Source of the DNA: Thozetella sp. PMI_491 | Lineage: Eukaryota > Ascomycota > Sordariomycetes > Chaetosphaeriales > Chaetosphaeriaceae | Assembly (NCBI GenBank): GCA_021432635.1 | Contig: MU270027.1 | Span: 1-64,000, forward strand | DNA length: 64,000 nt | Direction: 5' to 3' | Shown: positions 43,083 through 54,180 of the stretch, piece after piece | Layout of the letters: every line of letters begins with the position of its first letter | How positions within the stretch are numbered: position 1 is the first letter of the stretch | Notes under the pieces: generated by a model | Told to the model about the DNA's origin: nothing | The model's database searches: none | What the model saw: the letters and a program-made list of their open reading frames with translations, nothing else | Made by a program: the position numbers and the translations under genes

Positions 43083-43652
43083 GGAAGCCCCAATATGTCG
43101 AGGCTTTATGTCGAGGCTTTAAAGATGCGACAAGGAAATATGCCATCTAGGCGGTATGTAGGAACGATGGTGAACCGAAGTTATGCGGAGTTGAGCGCAA
43201 ACCTGGGAAATCGCGGAACAGCCAGGGAAAGGGGTGAGGGGGACATACACATGAGGCTTGCTTTGCACGATAGAGTCTGTGTTTCTGACTTGTAGAGAAA
43301 ACGCCACTATAATCGTAGACCAGTCTACTCACCTCTGAACTACAGCTAAGAAATTTAAACTCCCCTGTACAACTCGATTTTGTCTCGGTCCATACGCAGT
43401 GCCTTCTGTCCTGGTGTTTTGGCTGGTGGCGAATCGCTGTTTGGAAGAGTGGAAACTTTGGGCGACGTTGAGTTCGGCTAAGTGCCACTGCGGTGCTGAA
43501 GAATCCAGTAACGAATAGCCTCAGGCCAGACCCAACTATTTTTTTTTTACGCCGCCCACTTAGGCAACCAGAGAGAAATGTCAGTAGCATAACAAAGAAT
43601 AGAAGACTAATTATTTGACCGGAATCCGTTGTAGGACGAGATATGAGTCGCT
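43083..43652. other. Intergenic, 570 bp
   Basis: 3' UTR of the septin-like gene and promoter of DML1. A run of 9 T lies near 43541-43549. Nothing else was recognised. Confidence 0.6.
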
Positions 43653-45387
43653 ATGCATGAAATCATCACTCTTCAGCTCGGACAGCAGAGCAACTATCTA
43701 GCGACGCATTTCTGGAATACCCAAGTGAGTGAGCGAGCCACACCCGGCGCATCGTCAGCGGTTGCTCTTGGGGCCAGCCCTTTTCCGCCCCTCCCCCCTC
43801 TCTCGTTGTGAAGCAGAAGGTCCTAATCTTTTGTCTCAGGAATCATACTTCACGTACTCAGCCGACGAGGAGTCGCCCATCAACCATGACATCCACTGGC
43901 GGCCGGGCATCGGCGCCGACGGCTCCGAGACCTTCATGCCGCGCACCGTCATCTATGATCTGAAGGGCGGCTTCGGGTCGCTGCGCAAGATCAACGCCCT
44001 GTACGACGCGGCCGATCCGTCGCGGGCGCCCGAGTCCCAGGCCCTGTGGAGCGGAGCGCCGGTCGTGCATCAGCAGCCCCCCATCGAGCAGAGCGCCTAC
44101 CAGGCATCGCTCGACGCCGGCACCACCCCGGCGCCGCTGACGACCCAAGCGGTGCGGTACTGGAGCGACTTCAACCGCGTCTTCTACCACCCGCGGTCCG
44201 TCGTGCAGCTGCACGAGTACGAGCTCAACTCGGCCCTCATGCCCTTCGAGAAGTGGTCGACGGGCGTGGAGCTGTTCCGGTCGCTGGACCGCGAGCATGA
44301 CCTGCTCGACCGGGACCTGCGCCCGTTTGTGGAGGAAGCCGACCAGATGCAGGGGCTCCAGGTCTTCACCAGCTGGGATGACGCCTGGGGCGGCTTCGCC
44401 AGCGAGTACCTGGAGCGGTTGCGGGACGAGTACGGCAAGACGCCCCTGTGGGTGTGGGGGCAGCAGGAGGGCGTCAGGGGCGTCTCGCGTGACAAGAGGC
44501 TCCTGAGGCTCGCCAACAAGGCGAGGACGCTGGTCGAGGTGTACAAACAGGCGTCCATCCTGGTGCCCCTCGCTTTGCCCGCGAAGCTGCCGCGATCAGT
44601 GGGGCTGGATGCCACGTCGCTGTGGCATAGCTCGGCCCTGATGGCCGCGGCGCTAGAGAGCGCCACGCTGCCGTTGCGCCTGAAGGGTTCAATGACCCGG
44701 GACTCCATGGGGAGCATGGGAGACTTGCTGAACTCGATGGGGAAGCAGAGCGTCGCGGGGCTGCAGATGAGCTTCCGGAAGGCGCCCGAGGAGACCTCAG
44801 ACCCTCGTGAGAGGCGAGAGCACCCTGCGCACGGAGACGATGGTGAAGGGATCAGGCTGGATTTGGACTTCTCGCCGTCCGACCAGCTAGACTCGGGGCT
44901 TGGGAGACAGAATGGGAACCATGAGCCCCGCATCTTCAGCCAGGCCGTGTCCAGGAGAGGCCCGGGGGAGGAAGCACCACAGGACGAGGACAGGATCGAC
45001 CAGGACGAGAGGAATCGCTTCCGGGGTGCCTACGAGCCTGTCTCACGAAAGTATGTGCTTCAAAGCCCTCACATGACCACACCCTCCTTCTTTAATCTGC
45101 TAACACGACGCTGTAGGTATTACTCGTCTCTGGCGTTCCCTATACTAAACAGCTTCCCCCGGATCTTTCGAGACGAGGAAAGTGAGCCGGTGGAGGAGAC
45201 CCTCAGCATCACAGCTGCGCTATCTACGGATGCGGGTGTATCGGACAGGCTGAAGCTGCTGCGAACCACGGTGACCAGGTCTATCGGCCTGGAGGATCGT
45301 GAGACCCTCAGCAACGACTTGGCCGAGATGGCTGATGAGTACCACGAGGGCTGGTCAAGCGGAAGCGACGAGGGAGATGATGACTAG
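43653..45387 (+). CDS. DML1: Dml1/Misato tubulin-like protein, 3 exons
   Basis: Exons 43653-43724, 43840-45050 and 45117-45387 give 517 aa; introns are 115 and 66 bp. The first exon encodes [20 protein letters not shown] and joins to [20 protein letters not shown], exactly the start of fungal Dml1. The family resembles tubulin/FtsZ at its N-terminus and, in yeast, is needed for mitochondrial DNA inheritance and mitochondrial morphology. Other family segments are [20 protein letters not shown] and [21 protein letters not shown] variable acidic region (about 360-420) separates the C-terminal domain, which starts [17 protein letters not shown] after intron 2. The ATG at 43729 lies inside intron 1 and is not the start. 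Confidence 0.93.
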
Positions 45388-45785
45388 AGGACTAGAGAGA
45401 GTGGCCCGCGGGCAGCGGAATAGGTCACGATGGGCTTGCAAGGGCGTACAGGATAGTCTGGCAAATTGGCGAGCTTGTAACTCCCGGCAGAGTGGCTGAA
45501 GATGCCTAGACAGGCCGTTGCAATTCGGCCGACCCGAGCGCTTCATACTACCATGACCTGCTTTCTGATCATGCAACTTCTTGTGGCTTGAGGACTCATA
45601 TAGAATCCCTCTCTTTATGAAGAGGTAGTTGATATCCGTATTAGTCTGCATTTTGACTAGCTTAATTCTGCCTGCTTCCTCCAGAGAGCCGCCTCGGCAG
45701 CTCATGTTAAGAGACATGCACGATGACAGCATATTAGACACCGAGGCTAAACATTTAAGCCACTTTTACCCCATGCCACTCCTTA
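45388..45785. other. Convergent 3' region, DML1 / PI-PLC
   Basis: A 398-bp AT-richer gap between two stop codons. It should contain both polyadenylation regions. No other element was recognised. Confidence 0.6.
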
Positions 45786-47114
45786 TTACATGGACAGAAT
45801 GGTTCCCACCAGATCCTCGGGCGTGTCCCAGAAATCTACAATGACGACACCGACCCTCTTGCCCTTGAGGGTCTGCAGGAACGGCACCAGCTGCTGGTTG
45901 ACGCCGCCCTTGGGCGTGTCTGTGCCGTTGCCCAGGGCCATGACCTCGGGTGTGATGGGCGGCACGTTGACGTTGTGCTCGGCGCTCGCGAACGTGAGGA
46001 ACAGGCTATCGGGGGCCTCGGCTGCGGCCTTGGCCAGGTGGGCGGCCGTGGCGTTGAACTTGGCGTCGATGTTCTCGACGGCGCCGCCGCCCACGATGTC
46101 GTCGGGCTCATAGTAGTCCTCGACGTAGGCGGTGAGGTTCTTGGCCGTGTTGTACACCAGCGCGAAGTCCTTGCCGTCGTCGGGCCAGTTCGCCGGGCTG
46201 AGGTGCAGGCCCGGCAGCTCGGCCTCGTAGCTGGCCGGGCTGTGGTCCATGTCGAAGCGGCGGAACAGCGTGATCTTTCCGCGCGCCGCGCCGAGCGTGC
46301 CGATCTCGTCCTTGGTCTGCAGGAAGTACTTGCGGGCCGCGCGGGACGTCAGGATGCGGAAGAGCTCCGCCTGGACGGCGGCGTTGTTGGACGCGCCCTT
46401 CTGCGTGCTGCCTTCGTACTGGAAGCTCAGGATGAGCGCCTCGGTGGGGTGGCGGTCCAGCCACGAGTAGAAGCCGAAGAGCACGTCCTCGACGGTGGTG
46501 ACGCCGCTCATGAGCGCCTCGCTGTGCCAGAAGACGAGGCGCGTGTAGGTCGGGTCAAAGGCGTAGCGGAGGTCGAAGAAGCGGTAGCCGGCGTCCAGCG
46601 AGTCGAGGATGGACGCGCTCTGGCACCGGTAGTAGATGGCGTCGGCCACGCCGTTGTCCGGGTTGGTGTTCTGGGCGAGCGAGTCGCGCGTGGCCTGGCT
46701 GAAGTTCCAAGTGGATGTCTCGTGCGTGCCGGGGATGTTCATGTGCACGAGCGGCGTGTCATCGTGCACGGCGGCCATCCAGTCGGCCCGGGAGGCGTTG
46801 GCGGCGGCAGCGGAGGCGACGCCGAAGATCTGCGACCCATCGTCGAGGACCTTCTGCAGGGCCAGGTCGGCAAGCGTCACGCAGTTGGCGGCGCGGGCCA
46901 GCGAGGCGGCCAGCAGGAGCCGAGAGGCCAGGAAGAGCGGCACCATGACGACCAGGGAGATAAGCACGGCTCGGTTGACGAGGCGCCTTGTCCAGGCAGC
47001 TACGGAGGGTTGGACAGTGTCTTCTGCCGCGGGAGGTCCGGCGGCCGGGATGAGCGCGTAAGCCTGAGTGAGCCCGAACCGGAGTCTGCGCCCTGGGGTT
47101 GGTCGGGTGCTCAT
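45786..47114 (-). CDS. Membrane-anchored PI-PLC X-domain phosphodiesterase
   Basis: Single exon of 442 aa from Met at 47114. After a short cytosolic N-terminus, a hydrophobic segment (about 49-72: AVLISLVVMVPLFLASRLLL) looks like a signal anchor. The catalytic domain resembles bacterial-type phosphatidylinositol-specific phospholipase C: His131 in NIPGTHETSTW and His197 in LVFWHSEALMSG are the expected acid/base pair, with YRFFDLRYAF and EALILSFQYEG between and after. Such enzymes cut the headgroup from phosphatidylinositol or GPI without calcium. There is no EF hand, Y or C2 domain, so it is not a eukaryotic PLC-delta. Several NxS/T sites fit a lumenal or extracellular domain. The frame is open 56 codons further upstream, across a TTATACA-like stretch near 47156; this is judged to be leader. 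Confidence 0.85.
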   Translation of the reverse strand: MSTRPTPGRRLRFGLTQAYALIPAAGPPAAEDTVQPSVAAWTRRLVNRAVLISLVVMVPLFLASRLLLAASLARAANCVTLADLALQKVLDDGSQIFGVASAAAANASRADWMAAVHDDTPLVHMNIPGTHETSTWNFSQATRDSLAQNTNPDNGVADAIYYRCQSASILDSLDAGYRFFDLRYAFDPTYTRLVFWHSEALMSGVTTVEDVLFGFYSWLDRHPTEALILSFQYEGSTQKGASNNAAVQAELFRILTSRAARKYFLQTKDEIGTLGAARGKITLFRRFDMDHSPASYEAELPGLHLSPANWPDDGKDFALVYNTAKNLTAYVEDYYEPDDIVGGGAVENIDAKFNATAAHLAKAAAEAPDSLFLTFASAEHNVNVPPITPEVMALGNGTDTPKGGVNQQLVPFLQTLKGKRVGVVIVDFWDTPEDLVGTILSM

Positions 47115-48397
47115 CACATTCGGGAGGGGGGTCGCTGGAGGGGCGGAGGGCTCTCTTATACACAAGCGAACCGAGGCGCGCCCGTCGGCGTGTCGTTGCA
47201 GCCGCAGCGAGCGACAGGACAGGCTTCCTCTTTGGAACGGGGGGGTGCCTTGTCCTGCTGTAGTGGAGTAGGCGCTGGTCAACCAGCTCGGGACGGGAAC
47301 GTGCGGCGGAGTTGCCGCCTTGATTGGCTCCCCTCAACGGCGATGCAGGTACGGGTTTGCGCCGGGCGGACCGGGATAGGGTATTTTACTAGGTCTATTA
47401 GATAGGTCTATTAGATTGCGCTCCTCGTCGTGCATTAGTTTTATTCTGCACCTTCAACCTCGGTGCTTCTATGGCGGACAACCTCGTCCACGGGCCTTTC
47501 GCTGCTACTTCTTTGCTAGTTCTTCTCCCTGGCTCTCCCTGGCAAGACGCGCCGCTTCTCGCACGCGACGTTGCGGCCGTATTACGTACGGCTGACGATC
47601 ACTGCTACTACCCTCCCTAGACAGGACCATGCGGGCGTTCGGAATTAGGAAAGAGGCTGACATCCCCGGGTTCAACGACTATACTGGGGCGGCACGGCGC
47701 ATGCATCAGCGCCTGCCAGGGTTGCTACCCATGTGGTAGCACCGGTGCACGGCAAGAGCTTAGCTTCGGACCTGTGGTCCCGCCAACCCAACTCGCTTCC
47801 ATCTAAGCTCAACTCCCCAACCTATATAGTGCTGTCGCACGAGAAACACGTGGTAGGGGAGGGAGCGATCCGTGTCGCTGGCACCTTAGCAGCACCGGCT
47901 ATGCCAGCTACACCCACTTGGAGGACGAGGCTAAGAAAGCATGAACTACATTACTTATCCTATCACACGAGAAGATATGGGCCAGGGAATCGCAAATGGG
48001 AATTTTTTTTTTAAGGGTGAGACACTTATGCCTCCTGAATCTATCCCTTTTATTAGTCTAGCGAGCAAAGAGGTAGATACACACGACATGGCCTCGTTGA
48101 TGTCCATGCCAGCTGCCTGTCGATGATGCCAATATCCGGGACGCCGAAGCAAAACACGAATGCGTGTCTAAGACTTTCCAGGCACCGCCCTCCCGTTACG
48201 AGAATCAGTACGGGCCGTGGGAAGGAGGACCGCTGGAGAACGCCACGCCAAACCTGGTTTGTCTCGCTATGATGCCTCATTCCGGGTCTACTTTGCACGT
48301 GCCACTTTGTTGGGGGTGAGCAAGTCTCGTTCTCTGTTGTGATCAGCCAGGATCCTGGAACCTAGTGATCGCGTTGCGTTTGCAAGCTTATTGGTGC
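47115..48397. other. Intergenic, 1.3 kb
   Basis: Promoter of the PI-PLC gene and 3' side of PAP1. It contains a perfect 13-bp tandem duplication (unit TAGGTCTATTAGA, 47390-47415) and a run of 10 T at 48003-48012. No gene was seen. Confidence 0.6.
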
Positions 48398-50305
48398 TCA
48401 GCTCGCCGCTGCCGCGGTCTGCTGCCGCTTGGGGGGGCCGTCCTTGGCCGCCGGCGGGGCTGGCCGCTTCTTCTTCAGAGTCTTTGCCGGCCGCACATCG
48501 CCGGGCTCGAAGACGTCGTCGGGCAGATCGACCGCGCGGATGTGCTGGATGGCGATGTTCATCAGGGCAGGGTCGTAAATGCGGACGCGTTCCTGGTTCT
48601 CATAATTCATCAGCAGGTGCTTAAAATCGTTCACCTCGCGCGAAAGGTCCAGCGACTTCGCGCCCTCGGCTAGCTCTAGGCCGATGTAGTGGCTGGACGT
48701 GAAGACTATGTTCTCATTATCGTCCGTGTGGGCCGGTATATCGGCTAGCTTGCTCTCAGAGCCGTCCTCCTCCTCAGGCTTGACGCTACTGAGGCCGTTC
48801 TCGTGTCCGTTGGTCTCCGTCTTGACCTTGTCGTCCATGAGTTCTTGTAGCTCCGACTTGACCGCCCCGTTCCCGTTCGCGACTCCTTCTTCCGTCTTGG
48901 CGGCAGAGGCCTCCCCGTCACCATCACTCTCGGCCTTCCCTTTCGCCTCCAGCTTCTTGAGGATCTCGGCGACCTCGTCGGGCTTCACCTGAAATTTCAG
49001 ACTACCGTCCGTCACGAGCCTGACCTCGTTGTCTTCCTTGCACCGATGCAGCCGCTCGAAGCCTTTGGGGAAAGGCCGAGCCACGCCGATGCTGGGGTGC
49101 TGCTCCAGCTTGCCGACTAGAAGGCGCACCCGAGACTCGACGAATCCGGCCCAGACCTTGTCGGCGGCCTTGGTTCTGCTAATAGCTGTCACCGTGATGT
49201 AATAGCGGAAGCTCTTGGTGAAGAAACTGTGCTTCTGAAACAAATCCTTCCACGTCGCACCCCGTCCGTTCATGATCTTGTCCGTTAGCTGCACCGCGGC
49301 CATGAGCTCTCTCTGGATGACACCCATCGTGGAGTGGGTGACGTTATGTGTCGCACACATGGAAGGATACGCCGGCGTGATGATGGGCATCAGATGGAAT
49401 GCGTCCTTCTTGTTGACTTTGGGGTTCCACACCGGGATGGGGAGCGGCCCGTCTTCGATGTTCTTGAGCAGTACGGGTTGCGGCCACGGCCACTTTTGCA
49501 TGATGAAGAAGAACTTCTGCACGACCACGGCGCTGGTTGCCTTTGGGTACAGCTGGCACACGCGGGCTACCAACATGGCCCATGCCACACCTCCGGGATA
49601 TCCCACAATATTTCCATAGATGGCCTTCCGCTGCGCCCAAAGCTTGATGGCTCGTAGCGCTAGCCGGAAGGTTGCAACCTCGGGCACAAGGTTGATGATG
49701 TCGTCGGTGACTCGGGTACCGTTCAAGGACCGAACCTCCTCGACCGTGAGGCCGCGCAGAAGGGTATTGCTTGCCAGGCTCCACTCGGTTCCCGCCGGGA
49801 GCTGCTTGAGAGATTTGATGGAGCCGAAGATTAGATCGATGCTGATGCCGGAGTACTCGAACTTGATGATGGGGACGAAGGCATCAGGGACCGGCTTCAG
49901 GTCGGTGATGGCACCGGCGGGCGCCATCTCAACGAGAAGATCCGGGAAGTAGGCAAAGTAGTCATCTCGGCTGACGTAGCTAGGCACCACCACGAGGGTG
50001 TCGATATCCGAACCAGGGCCGTAGACTCCCAATCGATAGCTGCCGTAGGTGAAAATCCGGCCGCGGGCGTCGCGGATCAGTACCGTCTGGTTGGGCTCTT
50101 TGATCTTTGCCACCTTCTGCACAAATGCATTGGTGATCTTCTGGAGTGACTTGAGCACCTCCTCTCGCTTGGCTGTTTCTTGAGACGACTCAAAGGTCCC
50201 TTGGTCTTTCAACTCTTGCCGGAGCGCCTCGTTGGCCCTCACCTGGTCGTCGGTGGGGAGGGCAGTCGAAATGGGCGGCGTCAAGCCGTACACTTTCTCG
50301 GACAT
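48398..50305 (-). CDS. PAP1: Poly(A) polymerase
   Basis: Single exon of 635 aa. The enzyme adds the poly(A) tail to pre-mRNA after cleavage by the CPF complex, in the nucleus. The nucleotidyltransferase site is clear: FTYGSYRLGVYGPGSDIDTL with Asp100 and Asp102, and the third Asp157 in YSGISIDLIFG. The central domain shows RLALRAIKLWAQRKAIYGNI and GYPGGVAWAMLVARVCQLYP; the RNA-binding domain follows (SFRYYITVTAISRTKAADKV). An acidic, Glu/Lys-rich insertion near 465-535 is longer than in yeast. The C-terminus ends in a basic KTLKKKRPAPPAAKDGPPKR stretch, a likely nuclear localisation signal. The start MSEKVYGLTPPIS matches the family. Confidence 0.96.
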   Translation of the reverse strand: MSEKVYGLTPPISTALPTDDQVRANEALRQELKDQGTFESSQETAKREEVLKSLQKITNAFVQKVAKIKEPNQTVLIRDARGRIFTYGSYRLGVYGPGSDIDTLVVVPSYVSRDDYFAYFPDLLVEMAPAGAITDLKPVPDAFVPIIKFEYSGISIDLIFGSIKSLKQLPAGTEWSLASNTLLRGLTVEEVRSLNGTRVTDDIINLVPEVATFRLALRAIKLWAQRKAIYGNIVGYPGGVAWAMLVARVCQLYPKATSAVVVQKFFFIMQKWPWPQPVLLKNIEDGPLPIPVWNPKVNKKDAFHLMPIITPAYPSMCATHNVTHSTMGVIQRELMAAVQLTDKIMNGRGATWKDLFQKHSFFTKSFRYYITVTAISRTKAADKVWAGFVESRVRLLVGKLEQHPSIGVARPFPKGFERLHRCKEDNEVRLVTDGSLKFQVKPDEVAEILKKLEAKGKAESDGDGEASAAKTEEGVANGNGAVKSELQELMDDKVKTETNGHENGLSSVKPEEEDGSESKLADIPAHTDDNENIVFTSSHYIGLELAEGAKSLDLSREVNDFKHLLMNYENQERVRIYDPALMNIAIQHIRAVDLPDDVFEPGDVRPAKTLKKKRPAPPAAKDGPPKRQQTAAAAS

Positions 50306-51852
50306 TATGGGTAGAGGCTTGGGTCGATGCCAGGAACGGAGTTCTCTGAGGGAGGGGTGGAGAAGGAGGGGGTCCGTTGGGAAGAAGGGGCCGAGGTCAG
50401 TGTGAGGCGGCGCTGAGGGAACTAAGTCGCACGCTCAATGCATGTTCGATAGGCCGTCGCAGCGCGCTTGGTGTACCATAACCGGGATAGGTTCTGTCGG
50501 ATGAGTGTTGCTTGGATAACCGCTGTCGAGAGCTGGGCGAGGGTTCGACAGCGTTTGCCGTCGCGATGGGTCGCTTGTTGTCGGTTGTTTGCAAGCAGGT
50601 CAAAAAAATCGGAGCTGGCAGTCGCCGGTGCCATCAAGGTGGAAAAAGACCCGCGCATCCCTTGGCTGGAACAATAGGCCCGAGGTTTAGCCGGTTGGCC
50701 ACCTCCGCGCCAGATTCAATAAACGCGTCGATTCATATCAATGCGAGGCGACAAGGGCAACACTGTCTTATTTACCCAATTTCACTTCGTACAGGTCACA
50801 CTCGAAGCCAGCCATTTCGACAAGAGCCAAAAAAAAAAAAGGGTCGTGTTAATTATCAATAGAAGAGCGCTATACATTAGATCGTTGAAAGGTCGAAAAG
50901 TGCCAGCCACCCCACTCGGAGGTTAGCACAGAGCGAGGCACTATCTTCGACTGCGGAGCTATAGTAGTTTCTATAGCTACTTAATGAAGACTTCACTGTT
51001 TCAAGAGAGGGGCCGATAGAATCCTACAATCAGATGATTGGGCCTTAATTCCGGTTGGCACATGGAGAAGGTTGGATGCATACCAAGGCATCTAAAGAAA
51101 AGTAGGCACTGGCAGCATCAACAACGACCATATGATAACTATCTAGGGCTTCAATTAGGCTTCAAGAGCCCACCTAGCTAGCCAGACGCGACGAGAGCCA
51201 TTGCCCGCAATATAAGTTGAATGAGCCGGTAGGGAGAAGAGGTATCTTCATGACGGCATGAGCGCAAAAGCGCGAATTAGAAGCTTCCCTTAACCTCCGA
51301 AGAACACCTAGCAACGCAATAATAAAACGCCATAATGCGAGTCGCCTGCCACTAGCGTAAGACTCGGGGGGGTTCGGGGGGGTTCGGGGGGGTTCATGCT
51401 CTCAAGCAATGCCCCCCGCATAACCACCTAACTCCGACGGCGTAAATGCCCCGACGGTTGATAAGTGACCGATCGAAGAACGTTACAAAATATAGATGTG
51501 TCTAATTAACCTCAGTAAGTACGATGGGAGCTTTGCGGAACCCATCGGCAGGACACTCCTCAAAGGCGATGGAAGATGGATGAAACTTTCACGGCGGAGT
51601 CGTATCATGGTCAATAAAATTAGGGCGTCAAAGAACTGGTGAGCTCCAACCAAGGTGTGTGCTTTGATGTTCTCGTTCTGGTCGGCGTCCGTGGATTACT
51701 TCATTTTCAGGACATGGAGCAAAACAGTATCCCGAGTCTTCGAGATGGGATGTGTCATAGGTAGTTGCGCTTGAATTTCTTGGATTATATTCGGATATCT
51801 GAGGAACTTAGAGCTCCAGGGTAACAATAGGGTTGATGCGAGGGCGTGAAGT
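50306..51852. other. Intergenic, 1.5 kb, partly AT-rich
   Basis: Promoter of PAP1 on one side and 3' region of the forkhead gene on the other. It holds an 11-A run near 50830-50840, a perfect 8-bp inverted repeat (AGCTATAG 50957-50964 / CTATAGCT 50971-50978) and the G7TTC tandem repeat at 51366-51395. No gene was seen. Confidence 0.6.
51366..51395. repeat. Three tandem copies of a G-rich 10-mer (G7TTC)
   Basis: Three exact 10-bp units, each seven G followed by TTC. The G tracts could fold into a G-quadruplex. The repeat is isolated, so it is not a telomere. Confidence 0.9.
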
Positions 51853-54180
51853 TCAGGCGTCGCCAGTTATTGTGCTCTCGCCGTTTGCTGCTGGTTGGAT
51901 CGGCTGACCAAGAGAAGCACCGGCATGGTAGCTGCCAATGCTCTGGAATCCCCTGATTCGACATGTTAGCGTGGGGTTTATTAAGCGGATAGGAGGAGAA
52001 GAGTGACTACGCACTTTGTCAAGTCAAACCCTTCCTCCTCCGGTTCATTAGCGCTGGCGGGGTCCTCCGGAGCAGGACGGGTGGCCGACGCTGCTGCAGC
52101 CGCGGTGGGCGCGGTGGAGGCAGACGCTGACAAGGGAGGCGCGAGTGGTGCTCGCGTAGGGCTGGCCACTGGAGATTTGCTTGGTCCGTGGGGGGGGCTG
52201 CTGCTCTGCGGGAGCAGGTTGCCCAGCGCCTTCGAAGGACTCTGGTCATAATGTACTGGCTTCAATGGCGTGCTGCCAATATCGGCGTACTTCCAAAAGG
52301 GGGCTGGCGAGCTGGTCGGCATGTGCTGGCTTGGTCGTTGGGCCGTGCTCGGGGGGGCAAGTTTGGGGTGGACTCGGTGTGGCGCGGGCGTGACAAAGGA
52401 AGCGCCATCCTCCTGCAAGTATGAGGAGGTGAGGGTCGGGGAGCCGGGGGCGTTGTCGGCCAGAGCACTCGTCGTCGTGGCGTCTGGCTTGCGGAGGCGG
52501 GGGAGGGGGCTGTTGTCGGCCCCGAACCCGGCCTCGTCAGGCAGAGGTTTCCGGGAGCTTCGGACCGGGGTCAGATGTGACTCGCGCAGGGCCGACCGAG
52601 GCTGAGGGGATCCCGACGGGGAGACTTTTCGCTTGCGCGCCGACAGGGGGTCGCGGGCTGCCATGTCCTTTGGGCCGTGAGTGATGTAGTTCAGCTGGTT
52701 GGGCGAAGATGGGTTCGAGGAACCTCTATGACCTCCACGTCCTCCTCTATATGCAGTGCGGATCATGTCGTCGCGAACGTCGGCGACCAGCTGCCACTTC
52801 ATGCCCTTGCCAGGCTCGTCGGTCGATCGGGCCACCTTCTCGAACGCTTTGTTCAGGGAGAGGTTGTGGCGGATCGAGTTCTGCAAGGGAGGGCAGGGTC
52901 AGCACGGTGGAATGAACGGGGCGGGTGCCGGGAATCGAGGGGTCGGCTTACCTGCCACCCAGACGCGGGCTGGTACTTGTAGTACGAATAATTGTTCATG
53001 ATGAAGTTATAGATGCCGGCGAGATTCAGCTTCTCGTCCGGTGTGTTGATGATAGCCTGGGTGATCATCTGCGCATAGCTGTACTGGGGCTTAATGTGCC
53101 GATTCTCATCAAGGCTAAGGTCAACATCGCTAGTGCTCATCATTACTGCTCCATCAACATAAGGGGACTTGTGTGCGGCCATGGCCCTGGCCCTAGCAGA
53201 GGGGGGGGTGCCGGGGCGCTTGTAGTCGGGAGGCGCCGGGGCGAGCGGCTTTTGAGTTCCGCTGCGTGTGCCTTTACCTTGAGGGCTAGCCTGATGATTG
53301 TCCCCAGATGGAAGAGGGTGGCGGGCCGGAGGGGCGGCAGGCTCTGACTTGAGAAGACCGGCTCTCCTCAGGTAGACATCCTTGATATGCAGCGGGCCCA
53401 AATCGATGGGAAGAACGAACATCATCTCGACACCGCCGATCTCGATGACCTCGCCGCTCGTAAGAGGACCTGCCTGGCCCGATTTCCAAGCCTGGCCATC
53501 GACCTTGAGCGCATTGCGGCCCTTTACCCTGAGCCACCACTTCTCTTCCTCGCGGTTAAAGTAAACCGTGGCGTGCTGCCTCGAGACCAGCTTGCTAGGG
53601 CCGAGGTCAATGTGCACAGCATCCTCGTCGTTTTCGGGCGGCTCGGTCCGCTGCGGCGGCGGATCTGAGGACCGCCCAATATTCACAACCAGCTTGGTAA
53701 TGTAAAAAGTCCAGTCCTGCGCGGCAATCTTGGCGTATGCCTTAACACCATCCTTGTTCGACTCATGAAGGGTATTCGCATGGTCCTTGCTGGCCTGGCA
53801 GGGCTGTTGTGCGACCGCCAAGTGTTGAGAAACTCGCGTCACGACCTGGTCATCGTCTTCCATGTTGATTCCAGACTGGTCGGCGAGGAGAGATGAGCTC
53901 TCTTCCTCCGGTACCTCGGTCGATTCTTCCTCGTCCTACAGCACGAGCAATGTTAGCAGCTAGTCGACAGCCGATAAGTGATGCATGAATAAGGGCAGCG
54001 ACAGAACAGGTCGGCAGCGTAAAAGCAACTCGAGGCAAGGAATTTGACAATCGAGATGCGATAGTTAAACGGCGCACTTACCCTCTTCCGGCGCTTGTTG
54101 GGCCGAGAAGGAGAGGAGTCTTCAGCGACGCCTTCGCTGCGCCTGCCCCGCTGGGGACGCTTCTGTGGTGAGGGAGGCAT
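51853..54180 (-). CDS. FKH2: FHA-forkhead transcription factor (Fkh1/Fkh2 type), 4 exons
   Basis: Exons 54180-54082, 53935-52952, 52880-52015 and 51952-51853 give 682 aa. An FHA phosphopeptide-binding domain spans about 108-209 ([19 protein letters not shown]). A forkhead winged helix spans about 314-395, starting [20 protein letters not shown] and joined across the second intron at [20 protein letters not shown]. In yeasts Fkh2 drives the mitotic CLB2-type gene cluster with Mcm1/Ndd1 or equivalent partners. A basic N-terminus (PNKRRKR) is a likely nuclear signal, and the Ser/Pro-rich C-terminus holds many SP/TP sites that could be CDK targets. The last exon (32 codons, [20 protein letters not shown]) lies behind a 62-bp intron that interrupts GFDLTK|G and is missed by single-frame reading. 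Fhl1 is less likely, since the forkhead helix matches Fkh1/2. Confidence 0.9.

Noticed and set aside
43729-43839. ATG at 43729 as the DML1 start
   Set aside because: It lies in intron 1; the upstream exon at 43653 restores the conserved Dml1 N-terminus.
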